The notes: generated by a model from the sequence alone, not told the origin. DNA of 64,000 nt from Oscillibacter valericigenes (GCF_021531315.1 NZ_JAFBIQ010000002.1:62001-126000); one strand, 5' to 3'. Positions 44,694 to 53,366 are shown, numbered from the stretch's first letter. Made by a program: numbers and translations.

Positions 44694-45203
44694 ATGCGTT
44701 TGGAGAAGGAATATCCGATGGACTGGGTAGAGCAAATGGCGGAGTCGCTGGTCTATGAGATCGTGGAGCAGATGTCCGGCATCGTTCTGCGGCGGAGCGA
44801 GCCGTGGGAGCGGCTGAGCGAGGGCATGGAGATCGACATGATCACAGGGCATGTTTCCGGTGACTTTCAGATCGAGCTGCATTTCTTCGCACAGCGGGCG
44901 CTGTTCATGCGCCTGACGAAGAACATGGTGGGCTACGAGCCGGACGAGGAGGAGGCGCAGGAGTACGCCATGGAGTTTTTCAATATCCTTTGCGGCCGCT
45001 TCATTTCTGAGCTGTATAAGGCGTCCAAGACCTCGGCGCGCTTTTTCCCCACGGAGTACGACCGCACACCGGATCGCGGGATGCCGGGGCAGAATGCGGA
45101 GGACAAAACGGTTTATCTGATCAGTGAACAACAGGAGCTGGCGGCGTTTTCATGGACGGCGGCACCGGTGGATACGATTTTGAGGAGGAATACGGATGGC
45201 TAA
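44694..45203 (+). CDS. CheX-like CheY-P phosphatase
   Basis: About 170 residues. Start is uncertain: ATG 44694 is only a few bases from AAAGAGGGG, TTG 44700 has better spacing, and ATG 44718 is also in frame. The CheX pattern is clear: MSGIVLRRSEPW, MITGHVSGDFQIELHF and the active segment MEFFNILCGRFISEL with E-x2-N. CheX dephosphorylates CheY-P. It overlaps the downstream response regulator by 8 nt, which suggests that regulator is its substrate or partner. Confidence 0.82.
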   Translation: MRLEKEYPMDWVEQMAESLVYEIVEQMSGIVLRRSEPWERLSEGMEIDMITGHVSGDFQIELHFFAQRALFMRLTKNMVGYEPDEEEAQEYAMEFFNILCGRFISELYKASKTSARFFPTEYDRTPDRGMPGQNAEDKTVYLISEQQELAAFSWTAAPVDTILRRNTDG

Positions 45204-45585
45204 GCGTATTATGGTGGTGGATGATTCCCGCGTGGTTCGCGCGGAGATGGAGAAAATGCTGGAAGGCAGCGATATGGAGATCTGCCAGTTCTGCCGCAGC
45301 GGCGAGGAAGCTCTTGAAAAATTCGAGGAGGCCAAGCCGGACCTTGTCACGATGGACATTGTGATGCCGGGAATGGATGGCATGGAGACCTGCGAAAAGC
45401 TCCGCCAGCGCTATCCCGAGGCGAATGTGTTCATGGTTTCCTCCATGGCCTACGACGATATGATCGACAGGGCGGTGGAGCTGGGCGCAAAGGGCTTTTT
45501 GTTCAAGCCCTTTACCAAGGATGCACTGCTTGAGGGGCTTCAGGGAGCCTTTAAGGCCATTGAGAGCAGAAGAGAGAAAGAGTAA
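45196..45585 (+). CDS. CheY-like response regulator
   Basis: 129 residues, a single receiver domain with acidic pocket VVDDSRVVRAEM, phosphoacceptor Asp54 in VTMDIVMPGMDG, MVSSMA and the Lys in FLFKPF. It is a second CheY-type protein in addition to the one at 22442. Overlap with the CheX-like gene suggests a dedicated phosphorylation circuit, perhaps acting on the FapA or FtsA-like neighbours. That is inference. Confidence 0.92.
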   Translation: MAKRIMVVDDSRVVRAEMEKMLEGSDMEICQFCRSGEEALEKFEEAKPDLVTMDIVMPGMDGMETCEKLRQRYPEANVFMVSSMAYDDMIDRAVELGAKGFLFKPFTKDALLEGLQGAFKAIESRREKE

Positions 45586-45602
45586 AGAGGAGCGAGGATC
45601 GC

Positions 45603-47483
45603 ATGAGTGAATACAAAGCACAGGAAAACGATCTGATTTATGCGCTTGACATTGGCACTCGCAGCGTGATCGGTATGGTCGGACAGACCGACGGTGACCG
45701 CTTCAAGGTACTCGACGTGGAGGTGGCGGAGCACAAAAAGCGCGCCATGATAGACGGTCAGATCGATAATATCCGCCAAGTAGCGGGGTTGGTGCGGCAG
45801 GTGACGCAGCGGCTGGAGGAGCGGCTCAATGTTTCTCTGGAGCGCGTGTGCGTTGCGGCGGCGGGACGCGCGCTGCAAACGAAAGCGGGCACCTTTTCAC
45901 TTTCCCTGCCGGAGAATAACGTGATCACGGTCGAGCAGGTCAGCCAGCTCGAAACGGGAGCGGTGTCGGCGGCGGAGGAGACGCTGCAGACGGAGGGCGA
46001 TGAGCGCCGTCGGCTTTTTCTGGTGGGCTACACGGTCACGCAGTACCGTCTTGACCATTACCCCATGGTGACCTTGCTCGATCACAGCGGCGTCGAGGTT
46101 GAGGCTGATGTGGTGGCGACCTTTTTGCCCGGTGAGGTGGTCGAGAGCCTGTATACCGTGATGCGCACGGCGGGGCTTCAGGTTTCCAGCATGACGCTGG
46201 AGCCCATTGCGGCGATGAATGCCGCCATTCCGGCGGAGCTGCGGCTTTTGAACCTCGCGCTGGTGGACATCGGCGCAGGAACCACGGATATTGCCGTCTG
46301 CCGCGACGGCAGCATTACAGGCTATACCATGGCAACGATCGCGGGCGACGAGATCACCGAGGCGCTGATGCGCGCCTTTCTGATTGACTTCCAGACAGCG
46401 GAGGAGGTCAAGCGCGCGCTGAGTGAGGGCGAGTCCGTTCGCTACACCGACATCATGGGACTGGAAAATGAGGTCTCCTATGAATCGGTGATGGCGGCGA
46501 TCGACGAGCCGATGGATAAACTGGCCACGGCCATTGCCGAGCAGGTGCTCGAGACCAACGGCGCGGCGCCCTCGGCGCTGTTTCTTGCCGGCGGCGGCAG
46601 TAAGCTGAGCGGGCTGAAAGGAAAGGTGTCTGAGAAGCTGAATATGGACGAAAAGCGGGTGGCCATCGCGGGCAACAACTTTGCCAAGAGCGTCTATGCC
46701 GACAGCATCAAGTTAGACGACCCTGAGTACGCCACGCCGCTGGGCATCGCGGTCTCAGCGGGGCTGGGGCTGCTGAATGACAGCTATGTCGTCCTGCTCA
46801 ACGGGAAACCCGCGAAGCTGTTCCGCAGCGGCGTGCTGACGCTGCGCGACATTCTGCTGATGAACGGCTACACCTATTCCGACATACTCGGCAGGAACGG
46901 GAAGAGCCTTGTTGTCACGCTGAACGGGCAGCGCATCATTCTGCGCGGCGAGCCGTCTGTGCCCGCAGCGCTGACCGTGAACGAGCGGGAGGCGGCGCTG
47001 AGTGCCGTCGTTCATGCGGGAGACAGCGTGAGCTTTGTCCCTGCCCGCGGCGGCGCGGACGCGCAGCGGACGCTCGGAGAGCTGCTGCCCGAATTTACCG
47101 GCCGTGTGCTTGTGAACAATCAGGACGCGTCGCCGGATACCGTCCTTCACAGCGGAGATGTGATCCTCACGCTCGAGCGCGCGGCGGAGAGCCGCGCAGA
47201 TGACCAGGATGCGGTGGGGATGACGCCGGGCTTCACGGACGACCAAGACGCGGAGAGGATGATGCCGAGCAGTGGGGCGATCGAGGTGGAGCTCAACGGC
47301 GAGCCGCTGTCCCTGCCCGGCAAGGGCAATGGTCTGCCCTATTACATGATGGACCTGCTGCAATTTTCCGGTCTGGATCTGGAGCATCTGGACGGGCCGG
47401 TGCGCTTGGAGGTCAACGGAGAGGAGTGTGGGTTCCGCTATGTTATCAAGCCGCGGGACCGCGTGACGATCTGCTATGCGTAA
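45603..47483 (+). CDS. FtsA/PilM-like actin-fold ATPase with C-terminal extension
   Basis: 626 residues. The actin-fold ATPase covers about 10-395: phosphate-1 loop IYALDIGTRSVIGMV, phosphate-2 loop LVDIGAGTTDIAV and adenosine motif LFLAGGGSKLSGL. An SHS2-like insertion follows the first subdomain. The remaining ~230 residues form an extra region with repeated short beta motifs (VVLLNGKPAKLF, VELNGEPLSL, RLEVNGEECGF) not found in classical FtsA. No FtsZ gene is near. It overlaps the next gene, a single-pass membrane protein, by 8 nt, as a PilM-PilN pair might. Function is uncertain. Confidence 0.75.
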   Translation: MSEYKAQENDLIYALDIGTRSVIGMVGQTDGDRFKVLDVEVAEHKKRAMIDGQIDNIRQVAGLVRQVTQRLEERLNVSLERVCVAAAGRALQTKAGTFSLSLPENNVITVEQVSQLETGAVSAAEETLQTEGDERRRLFLVGYTVTQYRLDHYPMVTLLDHSGVEVEADVVATFLPGEVVESLYTVMRTAGLQVSSMTLEPIAAMNAAIPAELRLLNLALVDIGAGTTDIAVCRDGSITGYTMATIAGDEITEALMRAFLIDFQTAEEVKRALSEGESVRYTDIMGLENEVSYESVMAAIDEPMDKLATAIAEQVLETNGAAPSALFLAGGGSKLSGLKGKVSEKLNMDEKRVAIAGNNFAKSVYADSIKLDDPEYATPLGIAVSAGLGLLNDSYVVLLNGKPAKLFRSGVLTLRDILLMNGYTYSDILGRNGKSLVVTLNGQRIILRGEPSVPAALTVNEREAALSAVVHAGDSVSFVPARGGADAQRTLGELLPEFTGRVLVNNQDASPDTVLHSGDVILTLERAAESRADDQDAVGMTPGFTDDQDAERMMPSSGAIEVELNGEPLSLPGKGNGLPYYMMDLLQFSGLDLEHLDGPVRLEVNGEECGFRYVIKPRDRVTICYA

Positions 47484-48438
47484 GAAGAAAGAGCGCAAAC
47501 AGAAAAGCGCACCCGTAAAGGGGAAAAAGAAAATTATCATCATCGCGGCGGTCCTTCTGGTGGCGGTCGCGGCGCTGATCGCCTTCAAGCTGCTGGGCGG
47601 CAAGGGCGAAGAAGGTGAAAAAAAGGAAGAGATCATCGAGCCGGAGGTCATCGAGGCCCCCATGCTCTACGAGCTGGGCGACTTGAAGCTCCCGGCGCTG
47701 CCGGTGCTGAACGCGGACATCGTCGTGACGAAGGAGGAGGTCCCCGGCCTGGTCCCGGCGGAGGAAGAACAGCCCGTGGTGCTGGAGACCGCCGACCAGG
47801 AGAAGCCGGACGAGGGATCGGACGAAAAATCGGATGAAGAACCGGAGGAAAAGCCGGAGCCGGTGATCCCCGTGGCGAACGCCTTCCATTACGAGGGCCT
47901 GCGGAGCGCGGCCTCCGTCGCCTCAGCGTACACCACGTTGCTGACCGACTCGGCGGTGGGCTTTTACCCCGTGGACAGCACGTTGCAGCCCGCGAAGCTG
48001 CCGGAATTCGACACCGACGCGGGCAGCGTCCAGCTGGTGATGAAGGCGGAGGAGGACGGCTTCTTCTACTCCTTCCGCGTGGAATGGTCGGAGGACGGCG
48101 TGACCCTCATCCCCGAAAAGGTGGAGGGCTCTCTGCCCGAGCCGCCGCAGCCGGTGGAAATGACCCTCTCCGATGCCACCAGCTATATGCGCTACCGCAT
48201 CCCCAGCCTGCTGGGCGTCAGCGCGGACGATGTCCAGAACTACCGCATCTACGTGGAGGACGGCAAGGTCATCATCAACGGCACGCCCTGTCTCCGCTTC
48301 AAGATCTGCCGCGAGAACCCGCAGACCGGCGGCAACGAGAACAGCGGCGACTACTACCTCTCCTCCGACCGGCGGCACATCTACCGGCTGGACGTGGAGA
48401 CCAACGCGGTGGAGGAAGTCGATCTCTCCGCGCCCTGA
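47476..48438 (+). CDS. Single-pass membrane protein of unknown function
   Basis: 320 residues. A very basic N-terminus (MRKKKERKQKSAPVKGKKK) precedes one transmembrane segment (about 20-43), giving an inside-N topology. Then come an acidic Glu/Pro-rich linker and a C-terminal extracellular domain (about 140-320) with DATSYMRYRIPSLLG and DGKVIINGTPCLRF. No known family was recognised. The 8-nt overlap with the FtsA/PilM-like gene suggests that the cytoplasmic N-terminus contacts that ATPase. The 3' end overlaps the convergent AAA+ gene by 58 bp. Confidence 0.7.
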   Translation: MRKKKERKQKSAPVKGKKKIIIIAAVLLVAVAALIAFKLLGGKGEEGEKKEEIIEPEVIEAPMLYELGDLKLPALPVLNADIVVTKEEVPGLVPAEEEQPVVLETADQEKPDEGSDEKSDEEPEEKPEPVIPVANAFHYEGLRSAASVASAYTTLLTDSAVGFYPVDSTLQPAKLPEFDTDAGSVQLVMKAEEDGFFYSFRVEWSEDGVTLIPEKVEGSLPEPPQPVEMTLSDATSYMRYRIPSLLGVSADDVQNYRIYVEDGKVIINGTPCLRFKICRENPQTGGNENSGDYYLSSDRRHIYRLDVETNAVEEVDLSAP

Positions 48439-49799
48439 ACCGGCGTGAGCCGCAGGGCGTCGGGACGGCCTGAGAGTCGAAGCGCGGCCCCGGAGCCCGC
48501 CCACTGAGAGAGCAGCGGGGCCAGCAGGCCCTCCAAAACCGCCACCGACGAGCGGACGGACAGCCCCCCGGCCTCCGGGGTCAGGGCGGCGACGGTGTCC
48601 GGGTCGGCATCGGCTATGACCACGCCGTATTCCCGCCCAAGGGCGCGGAGCTGCTTGCGGGTGATGTCCCGCCGGGCCGCGAGCGTGAGGGGCTGAAAGC
48701 CGATCAGCCCCGTGAAGCGCCCCGCGATCTCTGACAAGACCCCCTGCCGCACCATGGCGCGGCGGGCCGATTCGTTTTCCTGATACAGCCGCTCCGCCAG
48801 CGTGGCCGGGGCGGCTGTTTCCTGTTTTGGGCCGTCTGTGGAAAAGCCCACGCTCCGCCCGCCATGGTCGGAGAGGTCGGCGTTGGTGGTAAAGATGAAC
48901 ACGCACTGACGGAAATCCAACTCCCGCTGGCCGTCCTCGGCGGGGCGGCGGGCGGTGACGCGCCCCTCGTCCAAAACCGAGAGAAACATCTTCAAAATCT
49001 CCGGGTGGGCCTTATCCAATTCGTCAAAGAGGAACACCGTCCGGGGGTTTTCCCGCACCGCCTCGAAAATGGGCGGGTCGTCGTAGCCCACATACCCCGG
49101 CGGCGCGCCGATGAGCCGATGGACGGAATGGGGCTGTGTAAAGGTGTTCAGCTCCGTCCAGACCGTTTGATAGCGCGGCGCGCCGCACCGCTCCAGCGCC
49201 GGGGCCACGGCTTTCGCCAGCTCCGACTTCCCAACGCCGGTGGGCCCGTAGAGAATGAGGGACAGGGGCCGCGCGGGGGCACTTTTGCCGACGTGGGCGC
49301 AGAGACGGAACGCTGCCGCCTCCACCGCACGCTCCTGCCCCAGGACCCGCGCCCCCAATTCCCGGACAAGGCGGGGGAACAGCGCCCCCATTTGCTGCGG
49401 AGCGGGAGCCGGTTCCGGCCTTGGGGCCGCTTTTGGGGCGGGGGATGGCTCCAACGCCGGGAACACCGCCGCGGACACCTCCCGCGCGGGATGGAGCGTT
49501 CGCAGGCGGGCGGACAACAGCTCGTAGGTATCGAACCGCCACGCGCTGCGGGCAAAGAGCGCGCGGAGCACACCGTCCCCGCCTGTGTAGCGCACGGCGG
49601 GCCGCCAGTAGAGAAGATAGGCCCCGTCCTCGCGGCGGGCAAAGCCGAGCGCCGCGTATCGGGGCGTACAGCCCGTCGGCAGCTCGCAGGGCGAAAACTC
49701 GTAGCTGCGGCCCGACTGACCGCAGAGGTCCACGCGGCGGCGAAGCGCCTCGTAAAAGGCAGGCTCCGCCCCGCAGAATTGCGAAAATTTCGTTTCCAT
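48381..49799 (-). CDS. ClpB/ClpX-like AAA+ ATPase with a unique N-terminal domain
   Basis: 472 residues from ATG 49799 (AGGGGG upstream). An unrecognised N-terminal domain (1-115) and a Pro/Ala linker precede a single AAA_2 module: Walker A GPTGVGKSE at 185-193, the pore-type loop GAPPGYVGYDD, Walker B VFLFDELDKAH, and a C-terminal D2-small-like domain. It resembles the C-terminal ATPase ring of Clp proteins but lacks zinc and ClpP-binding features that I can identify. The last ~20 codons overlap the convergent membrane-protein gene. Confidence 0.8.
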   Translation of the reverse strand: METKFSQFCGAEPAFYEALRRRVDLCGQSGRSYEFSPCELPTGCTPRYAALGFARREDGAYLLYWRPAVRYTGGDGVLRALFARSAWRFDTYELLSARLRTLHPAREVSAAVFPALEPSPAPKAAPRPEPAPAPQQMGALFPRLVRELGARVLGQERAVEAAAFRLCAHVGKSAPARPLSLILYGPTGVGKSELAKAVAPALERCGAPRYQTVWTELNTFTQPHSVHRLIGAPPGYVGYDDPPIFEAVRENPRTVFLFDELDKAHPEILKMFLSVLDEGRVTARRPAEDGQRELDFRQCVFIFTTNADLSDHGGRSVGFSTDGPKQETAAPATLAERLYQENESARRAMVRQGVLSEIAGRFTGLIGFQPLTLAARRDITRKQLRALGREYGVVIADADPDTVAALTPEAGGLSVRSSVAVLEGLLAPLLSQWAGSGAALRLSGRPDALRLTPVQGAERSTSSTALVSTSSR

Positions 49800-49877
49800 C
49801 GCGCACCCCCTATGGCTAAGCATACCCGCCATGGAGCGGCTTTAGAAAAAATTTTTGGGAAAAATCGGAAAAGCGGT

Positions 49878-49903
49878 TAATTTCCCGCAAATCAGACCGA
49901 TAT
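49878..49903 (+). promoter_or_regulatory. Sigma-28-type promoter of the flagellin gene
   Basis: TAAT (49878-49881), a 15-nt spacer and CCGATAT (49897-49903) fit the TAAA-N15-GCCGATAT pattern. It lies about 124 bp before the flagellin ATG. Confidence 0.75.
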
Positions 49904-49978
49904 AACAAGTGTAAGGCAAATCACCCGGGGCAAAGCGGTCGGCCGACGCGGCGCTGCGGGGGAGAAAACCGAAACAGA

Positions 49979-50018
49979 CGGGCAAAAGGAATTGCCCGGC
50001 AAAATGAAAAAAAGGAGT
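49979..50018 (+). promoter_or_regulatory. Candidate CsrA binding sites in the flagellin leader
   Basis: A 7-bp hairpin (CGGGCAA/TTGCCCG, 49979-49998) shows AAGGAA in its loop, placing a GGA (49988-49990) in the position CsrA prefers. A second GGA (50014-50016) is in the ribosome site AAAGGAG. The two-site arrangement matches the known Bacillus hag leader. Confidence 0.65.
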
Positions 50019-50026
50019 TTTTTATC

Positions 50027-51256
50027 ATGCGTATTCAGCACAACATTATGGCGATGAACGCCTACCGTAACTACAACAACAACACCACCGCGCTGAGCAA
50101 GAACCTCGAGAAGCTCTCCTCCGGCTACAAGATCAACCGCGCAGGCGACGACGCCGCGGGCCTCGCCATTTCCGAGAAGATGCGCGCGCAGATCACCGGC
50201 CTGAAGGCCGCCACCAAGAACGTCAAGGACGGTGTCTCTCTCGTCAAGACCGCTGAGGGCGCTCTGCAGGAGGTCCACGACATGCTCAACCGCATGGACT
50301 ACCTCGCCACTCAGTCTGCCAACGGCACCTACGATGACGCCGTGGACCGCCTGAACCTCCAGAAGGAAGTCAAGGCTCTCCAGAGCGAGATCGACCGCAT
50401 CGCCGACAGCTCCAACTTCAACGGCACCAAGCTGCTCGACGGCTCCCTCGGCGGCTGGAAGGGCGCTAACATCGGCGCAGAGGCAGGCGTATATAATGCG
50501 AATCCGATCACCGTGACCGGCGGCGCCTTGAAGAAGGACGACTCTATCACGCTCACCTATAAGACGGATGGTACTGTAGCTTTAACGAAGGCCGGCAAGC
50601 TCGGCGGCGTTGCTATTGAGGAGAACAAGTGGACTGAGGCTGATAACGGTATCAAGGTTGAGATTATTAAGCCGAAGGATGCCGACGGCAATGATGACAC
50701 AAAGGGAACCTTCACTGTTAAGATCACTGTAACTAAGCCGGATGTTGCCAAGGCTGCGGTTGCCGAAGCGATCGGCGACGGCCTGACCATGACTTTCGAA
50801 ACACTGGCCAAGCCGGCAGACGCTAAGGAAGCCGTTTTCACGGCTACCGGCGAGGGCGGCGGTCTGGAGCTGCAGATCGGCGACACCGCTGACAAGTTCA
50901 ACAAGCTGAAGGTCAACGTGGGCGATATGCACGCCAAGGGTCTGGGGATCGACAAGGTGGACATCTCCAGCCAGACCGGCGCTGCTGGCGCCATCCAGTC
51001 CATCAAGGATGCCATCAACAAGGTCTCCGGCACCCGCGGCGACCTCGGCGCTCTCCAGAATCGTCTCGAGCACACCCAGAACAACCTCAGCGTCATGACC
51101 GAGAACATTCAGGACGCCGAGTCCACCATCCGCGACACCGACGTTGCCGACGAGATGATGGCCTACACCAAGAACAACATCCTGATCCAGTCCGCGCAGG
51201 CGATGCTCGCGCAGGCGAATCAGGTGCCTCAGGGCGTGCTGCAGCTGCTGCAGTAA
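50027..51256 (+). CDS. hag: Flagellin
   Basis: 409 residues. D0/D1 termini are highly conserved (MRIQHNIMAMNAYRNYNNNT, LEKLSSGYKINRAGDDAAGLAISEKMR in part, and C-terminal MLAQANQVPQGVLQLLQ). The central domain (about 155-300) is variable and includes KDDSITLTYKTDG and VKITVTKPD. Its DNA (about 50490-50760) has visibly more A/T-ending codons than the ends of the gene, suggesting different ancestry or relaxed codon choice. It is the filament subunit, exported with FliS. Strong codon bias at the ends fits high expression. Confidence 0.96.
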   Translation: MRIQHNIMAMNAYRNYNNNTTALSKNLEKLSSGYKINRAGDDAAGLAISEKMRAQITGLKAATKNVKDGVSLVKTAEGALQEVHDMLNRMDYLATQSANGTYDDAVDRLNLQKEVKALQSEIDRIADSSNFNGTKLLDGSLGGWKGANIGAEAGVYNANPITVTGGALKKDDSITLTYKTDGTVALTKAGKLGGVAIEENKWTEADNGIKVEIIKPKDADGNDDTKGTFTVKITVTKPDVAKAAVAEAIGDGLTMTFETLAKPADAKEAVFTATGEGGGLELQIGDTADKFNKLKVNVGDMHAKGLGIDKVDISSQTGAAGAIQSIKDAINKVSGTRGDLGALQNRLEHTQNNLSVMTENIQDAESTIRDTDVADEMMAYTKNNILIQSAQAMLAQANQVPQGVLQLLQ

Positions 51257-51330
51257 TTCGCCGAGCAGGCAAAAGCGATTTTGTTCTCACCTCGGACGAC
51301 CGACGCCATACGGTGCGTCTGAGCTACCCA

Positions 51331-51371
51331 AAAGCGGAAGGAGCGCGCAAGCGCTCCTTCCGCTTTTTTAT
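51331..51371. terminator. Strong bidirectional terminator after flagellin
   Basis: A 16-bp perfect stem (AAAGCGGAAGGAGCGC at 51331-51346, complement at 51351-51366) with a GCAA tetraloop and a T-run into 51370. It also serves the convergent ECF gene. Confidence 0.92.
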
Positions 51372-51381
51372 ATTCAGGGCG

Positions 51382-51939
51382 TCAGCCGTTGAGCGTCAGC
51401 CCTGCTTTTTCCATCGCGGCGACCAGTGCGGGGATCAGGACCAGCTGCGCGGCGATGCCGGGCAGGGCGGCGGTGACCGCGCCTGCAAGGAAGAGCGACA
51501 GGCTGAACTCGGTGCCGCGCAGCCCCGCGAGAAGAAACTGCACGCCGCCCCACACGAGGCGTCCGACGATCATGGCGGCGACCAGCGCGGCGATGATGCA
51601 CCATCCCTTTTTCGGGAGCGCGCGGTATAAGATGCCTGTCATTGCGCCGTATGCCGCCATTTCAAACGCCATCGCCACGGCGGAGTAGGCAGTTGGCATC
51701 CCGAACAGGAGTGAGCGCAGGAGCGGCGAGAGGAAGCCGACCGCCGCGCCCCACGGCCAGCCGCAGACGAAGCCGCACAGCAGCGCGGGGATGTGCATGG
51801 GGCAGAGCATGGAGCCGATTTTCGGGATCTGGCCGGTGAGGAAGGGCAGGACCAGCGCGATGGCGAGGTAGAGCGCGGCATAGGTGAGCCGACGGAGACG
51901 GAGCGGGGAGAGCCGCCGATGCGCGGATATAGCGCTCAT
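51382..51939 (-). CDS. ECF transporter substrate-binding S component
   Basis: 185 residues from ATG 51939, five or six transmembrane helices. The pattern IPKIGSMLCPMHIPALLCGF, GWPWGAAVGFLSPLLRSLLFGMP and MAFEMAAYGAMTGILY matches the ECF_trnsprt S-component family. It would capture a vitamin-like substrate and use shared EcfAA'T modules encoded elsewhere. The substrate cannot be assigned. No riboswitch is seen upstream. It overlaps the DUF3842 gene by 4 nt. Confidence 0.85.
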   Translation of the reverse strand: MSAISAHRRLSPLRLRRLTYAALYLAIALVLPFLTGQIPKIGSMLCPMHIPALLCGFVCGWPWGAAVGFLSPLLRSLLFGMPTAYSAVAMAFEMAAYGAMTGILYRALPKKGWCIIAALVAAMIVGRLVWGGVQFLLAGLRGTEFSLSLFLAGAVTAALPGIAAQLVLIPALVAAMEKAGLTLNG

Positions 51940-52358
51940 TGCGGCCGCTCCAGCTGCTCGAGAAGGCGGCGGATGTGCGCCATGGCGTCGTCGATGATGT
52001 CGGAGGATCTCTGCTTCACGCCCGCCACATAGGTGCTGCAAAGGTTCATGGGGATGAGCACGCGGTAGGCGTCGCTGGAAGCGACGGCGTTTGCCATGGC
52101 GGGCGAGATCTCGCCCATCAGCGCGTCCGCGATGGCGATGCCGATGGGGCCGACGATGATCTGCGCGCGGCGGCAGGCGACGAGGACGGGGTTCTCACCC
52201 GTTGCCGTATGGTCCGCGCCCGCGCGGCGCATGGCCTCGGACGCAGTGCTGTTGGTGCCGACGGCCATGATCTCCACCTGCGGGAAGGTCTTTTTGAGGC
52301 TTTCGATGAGGCTTTTTCCGAGCTTTCCGCCCTGCCCGTCAATCACAAGGATCGTCAT
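51936..52358 (-). CDS. DUF3842 family protein
   Basis: 140 residues beginning MTILVIDGQGGKLGKSLIE, followed by MAVGTNSTASEAMRRAGADHTATGEN (in part) and a region IIVGPIGIAIADALMGEIS. This matches DUF3842, a Clostridia family with a Rossmann-like opening and no known function. It overlaps the ECF gene (ATGA), and the association suggests a shared role in cofactor uptake or sensing. Confidence 0.85.
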   Translation of the reverse strand: MTILVIDGQGGKLGKSLIESLKKTFPQVEIMAVGTNSTASEAMRRAGADHTATGENPVLVACRRAQIIVGPIGIAIADALMGEISPAMANAVASSDAYRVLIPMNLCSTYVAGVKQRSSDIIDDAMAHIRRLLEQLERPQ

Positions 52359-52373
52359 AAGTGTACTTCCTTT

Positions 52374-53351
52374 CTATCCGACAAAAATAAATGTTCCGAT
52401 CAGCGCGCTTCCGGCTTCTTCCTCCGTCAGGGCGCGAAGCGCCTCGTCTGCGTCGATGTCGCGCAGAAGCGACGGGTACATCGCCTTGGCGAGCAGGACC
52501 TCCGCCGCGGTGCGCCGCGCCTGCGTGGCAAGCAGCTCCTGCGAGAGCAGGATGACGCGCCCGCTTTTCACAGCTTCCAGCTCCGCCCAGCCCTCCCGCG
52601 CGGCCAGTGCGTCGCGCGCGGCCTTCGCGCCGGAGGCGGATACCACACCGCTGCCCAGCAGGGAGGGAGGCACGAGCTTGACGACGGCGTCGGGTTTTTT
52701 TCGCGCGATCCAGCCGTCGTCCACCGCGAGCGCGTCGGCGGCAAGCTTTGCCGCGCAGTCGTAGGCTCCTGCGTTCAGGATCATCTGATGCTCCTGCGAG
52801 GACTTGTGAACGGTGACATGGTCCTCCGCGCCTTCCCAGTAGACATAGAGCCGCCGACACTCGAAAAGAGAGCCGAGACGGTCGCTGAGCAGCGTTTCGT
52901 AGTAGGTGAGGGCCGAGTCGGCGGTCTTTCCGGCGTCGTCCGCGCCGGTCTTTTCCGCCTGTTCCGCGCCGAGCGTTTCCGTCGCGGTCTGCGCGGCATC
53001 GGGCGACTCGGCGGCGCCGAAATCCGGCTGGTCGGCGGGACGACCCGCCGCGCCCGCGCCCTGTCCGCTCCCACGCAGGGGGTCCTCGGCGTCCGGCGTG
53101 AGCTCGGCGTCGGCGGAAGCTGAAAATGTCCGGCGCTCGGCGTCCGGCGCAAGCTCTGTCGGCGCGTCCGATTCGGGGGAGGCGTCGGCGTCCGGCTGCG
53201 TTTCACTGTCCGAGGGGCGCGCTCCCGCCTGCGGGGACAGCTCTCCGGCCTGATCGGGGGCGGCGTCCGGCACGACGGTCGTGCGGCTGCGGCAGGCGGT
53301 CAGCGAGAGCAGGAAAAGCGCTAAGAGGATCAAAAGCAAGGTTCGTTTCAT
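52374..53351 (-). CDS. Lipoprotein with a degenerate Peripla_BP_2-like domain
   Basis: 325 residues with a lipobox LTAC (Cys20) after a hydrophobic signal. A long disordered Asp/Ala/Glu-rich stretch runs from about 25 to 145. The C-terminal ~170 residues resemble the end of BtuF/FhuD-type binding proteins: WAELEAVKSGRVILLSQELL, then RRTAAEVLLAKAMYPSLLRD. It precedes a DUF3842 gene and an ECF S component, which would fit a role in cofactor capture. It is 15 bp downstream of the membrane-protein gene. Confidence 0.65.
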   Translation of the reverse strand: MKRTLLLILLALFLLSLTACRSRTTVVPDAAPDQAGELSPQAGARPSDSETQPDADASPESDAPTELAPDAERRTFSASADAELTPDAEDPLRGSGQGAGAAGRPADQPDFGAAESPDAAQTATETLGAEQAEKTGADDAGKTADSALTYYETLLSDRLGSLFECRRLYVYWEGAEDHVTVHKSSQEHQMILNAGAYDCAAKLAADALAVDDGWIARKKPDAVVKLVPPSLLGSGVVSASGAKAARDALAAREGWAELEAVKSGRVILLSQELLATQARRTAAEVLLAKAMYPSLLRDIDADEALRALTEEEAGSALIGTFIFVG

Positions 53352-53366
53352 CTCGATGGGCTCCTT

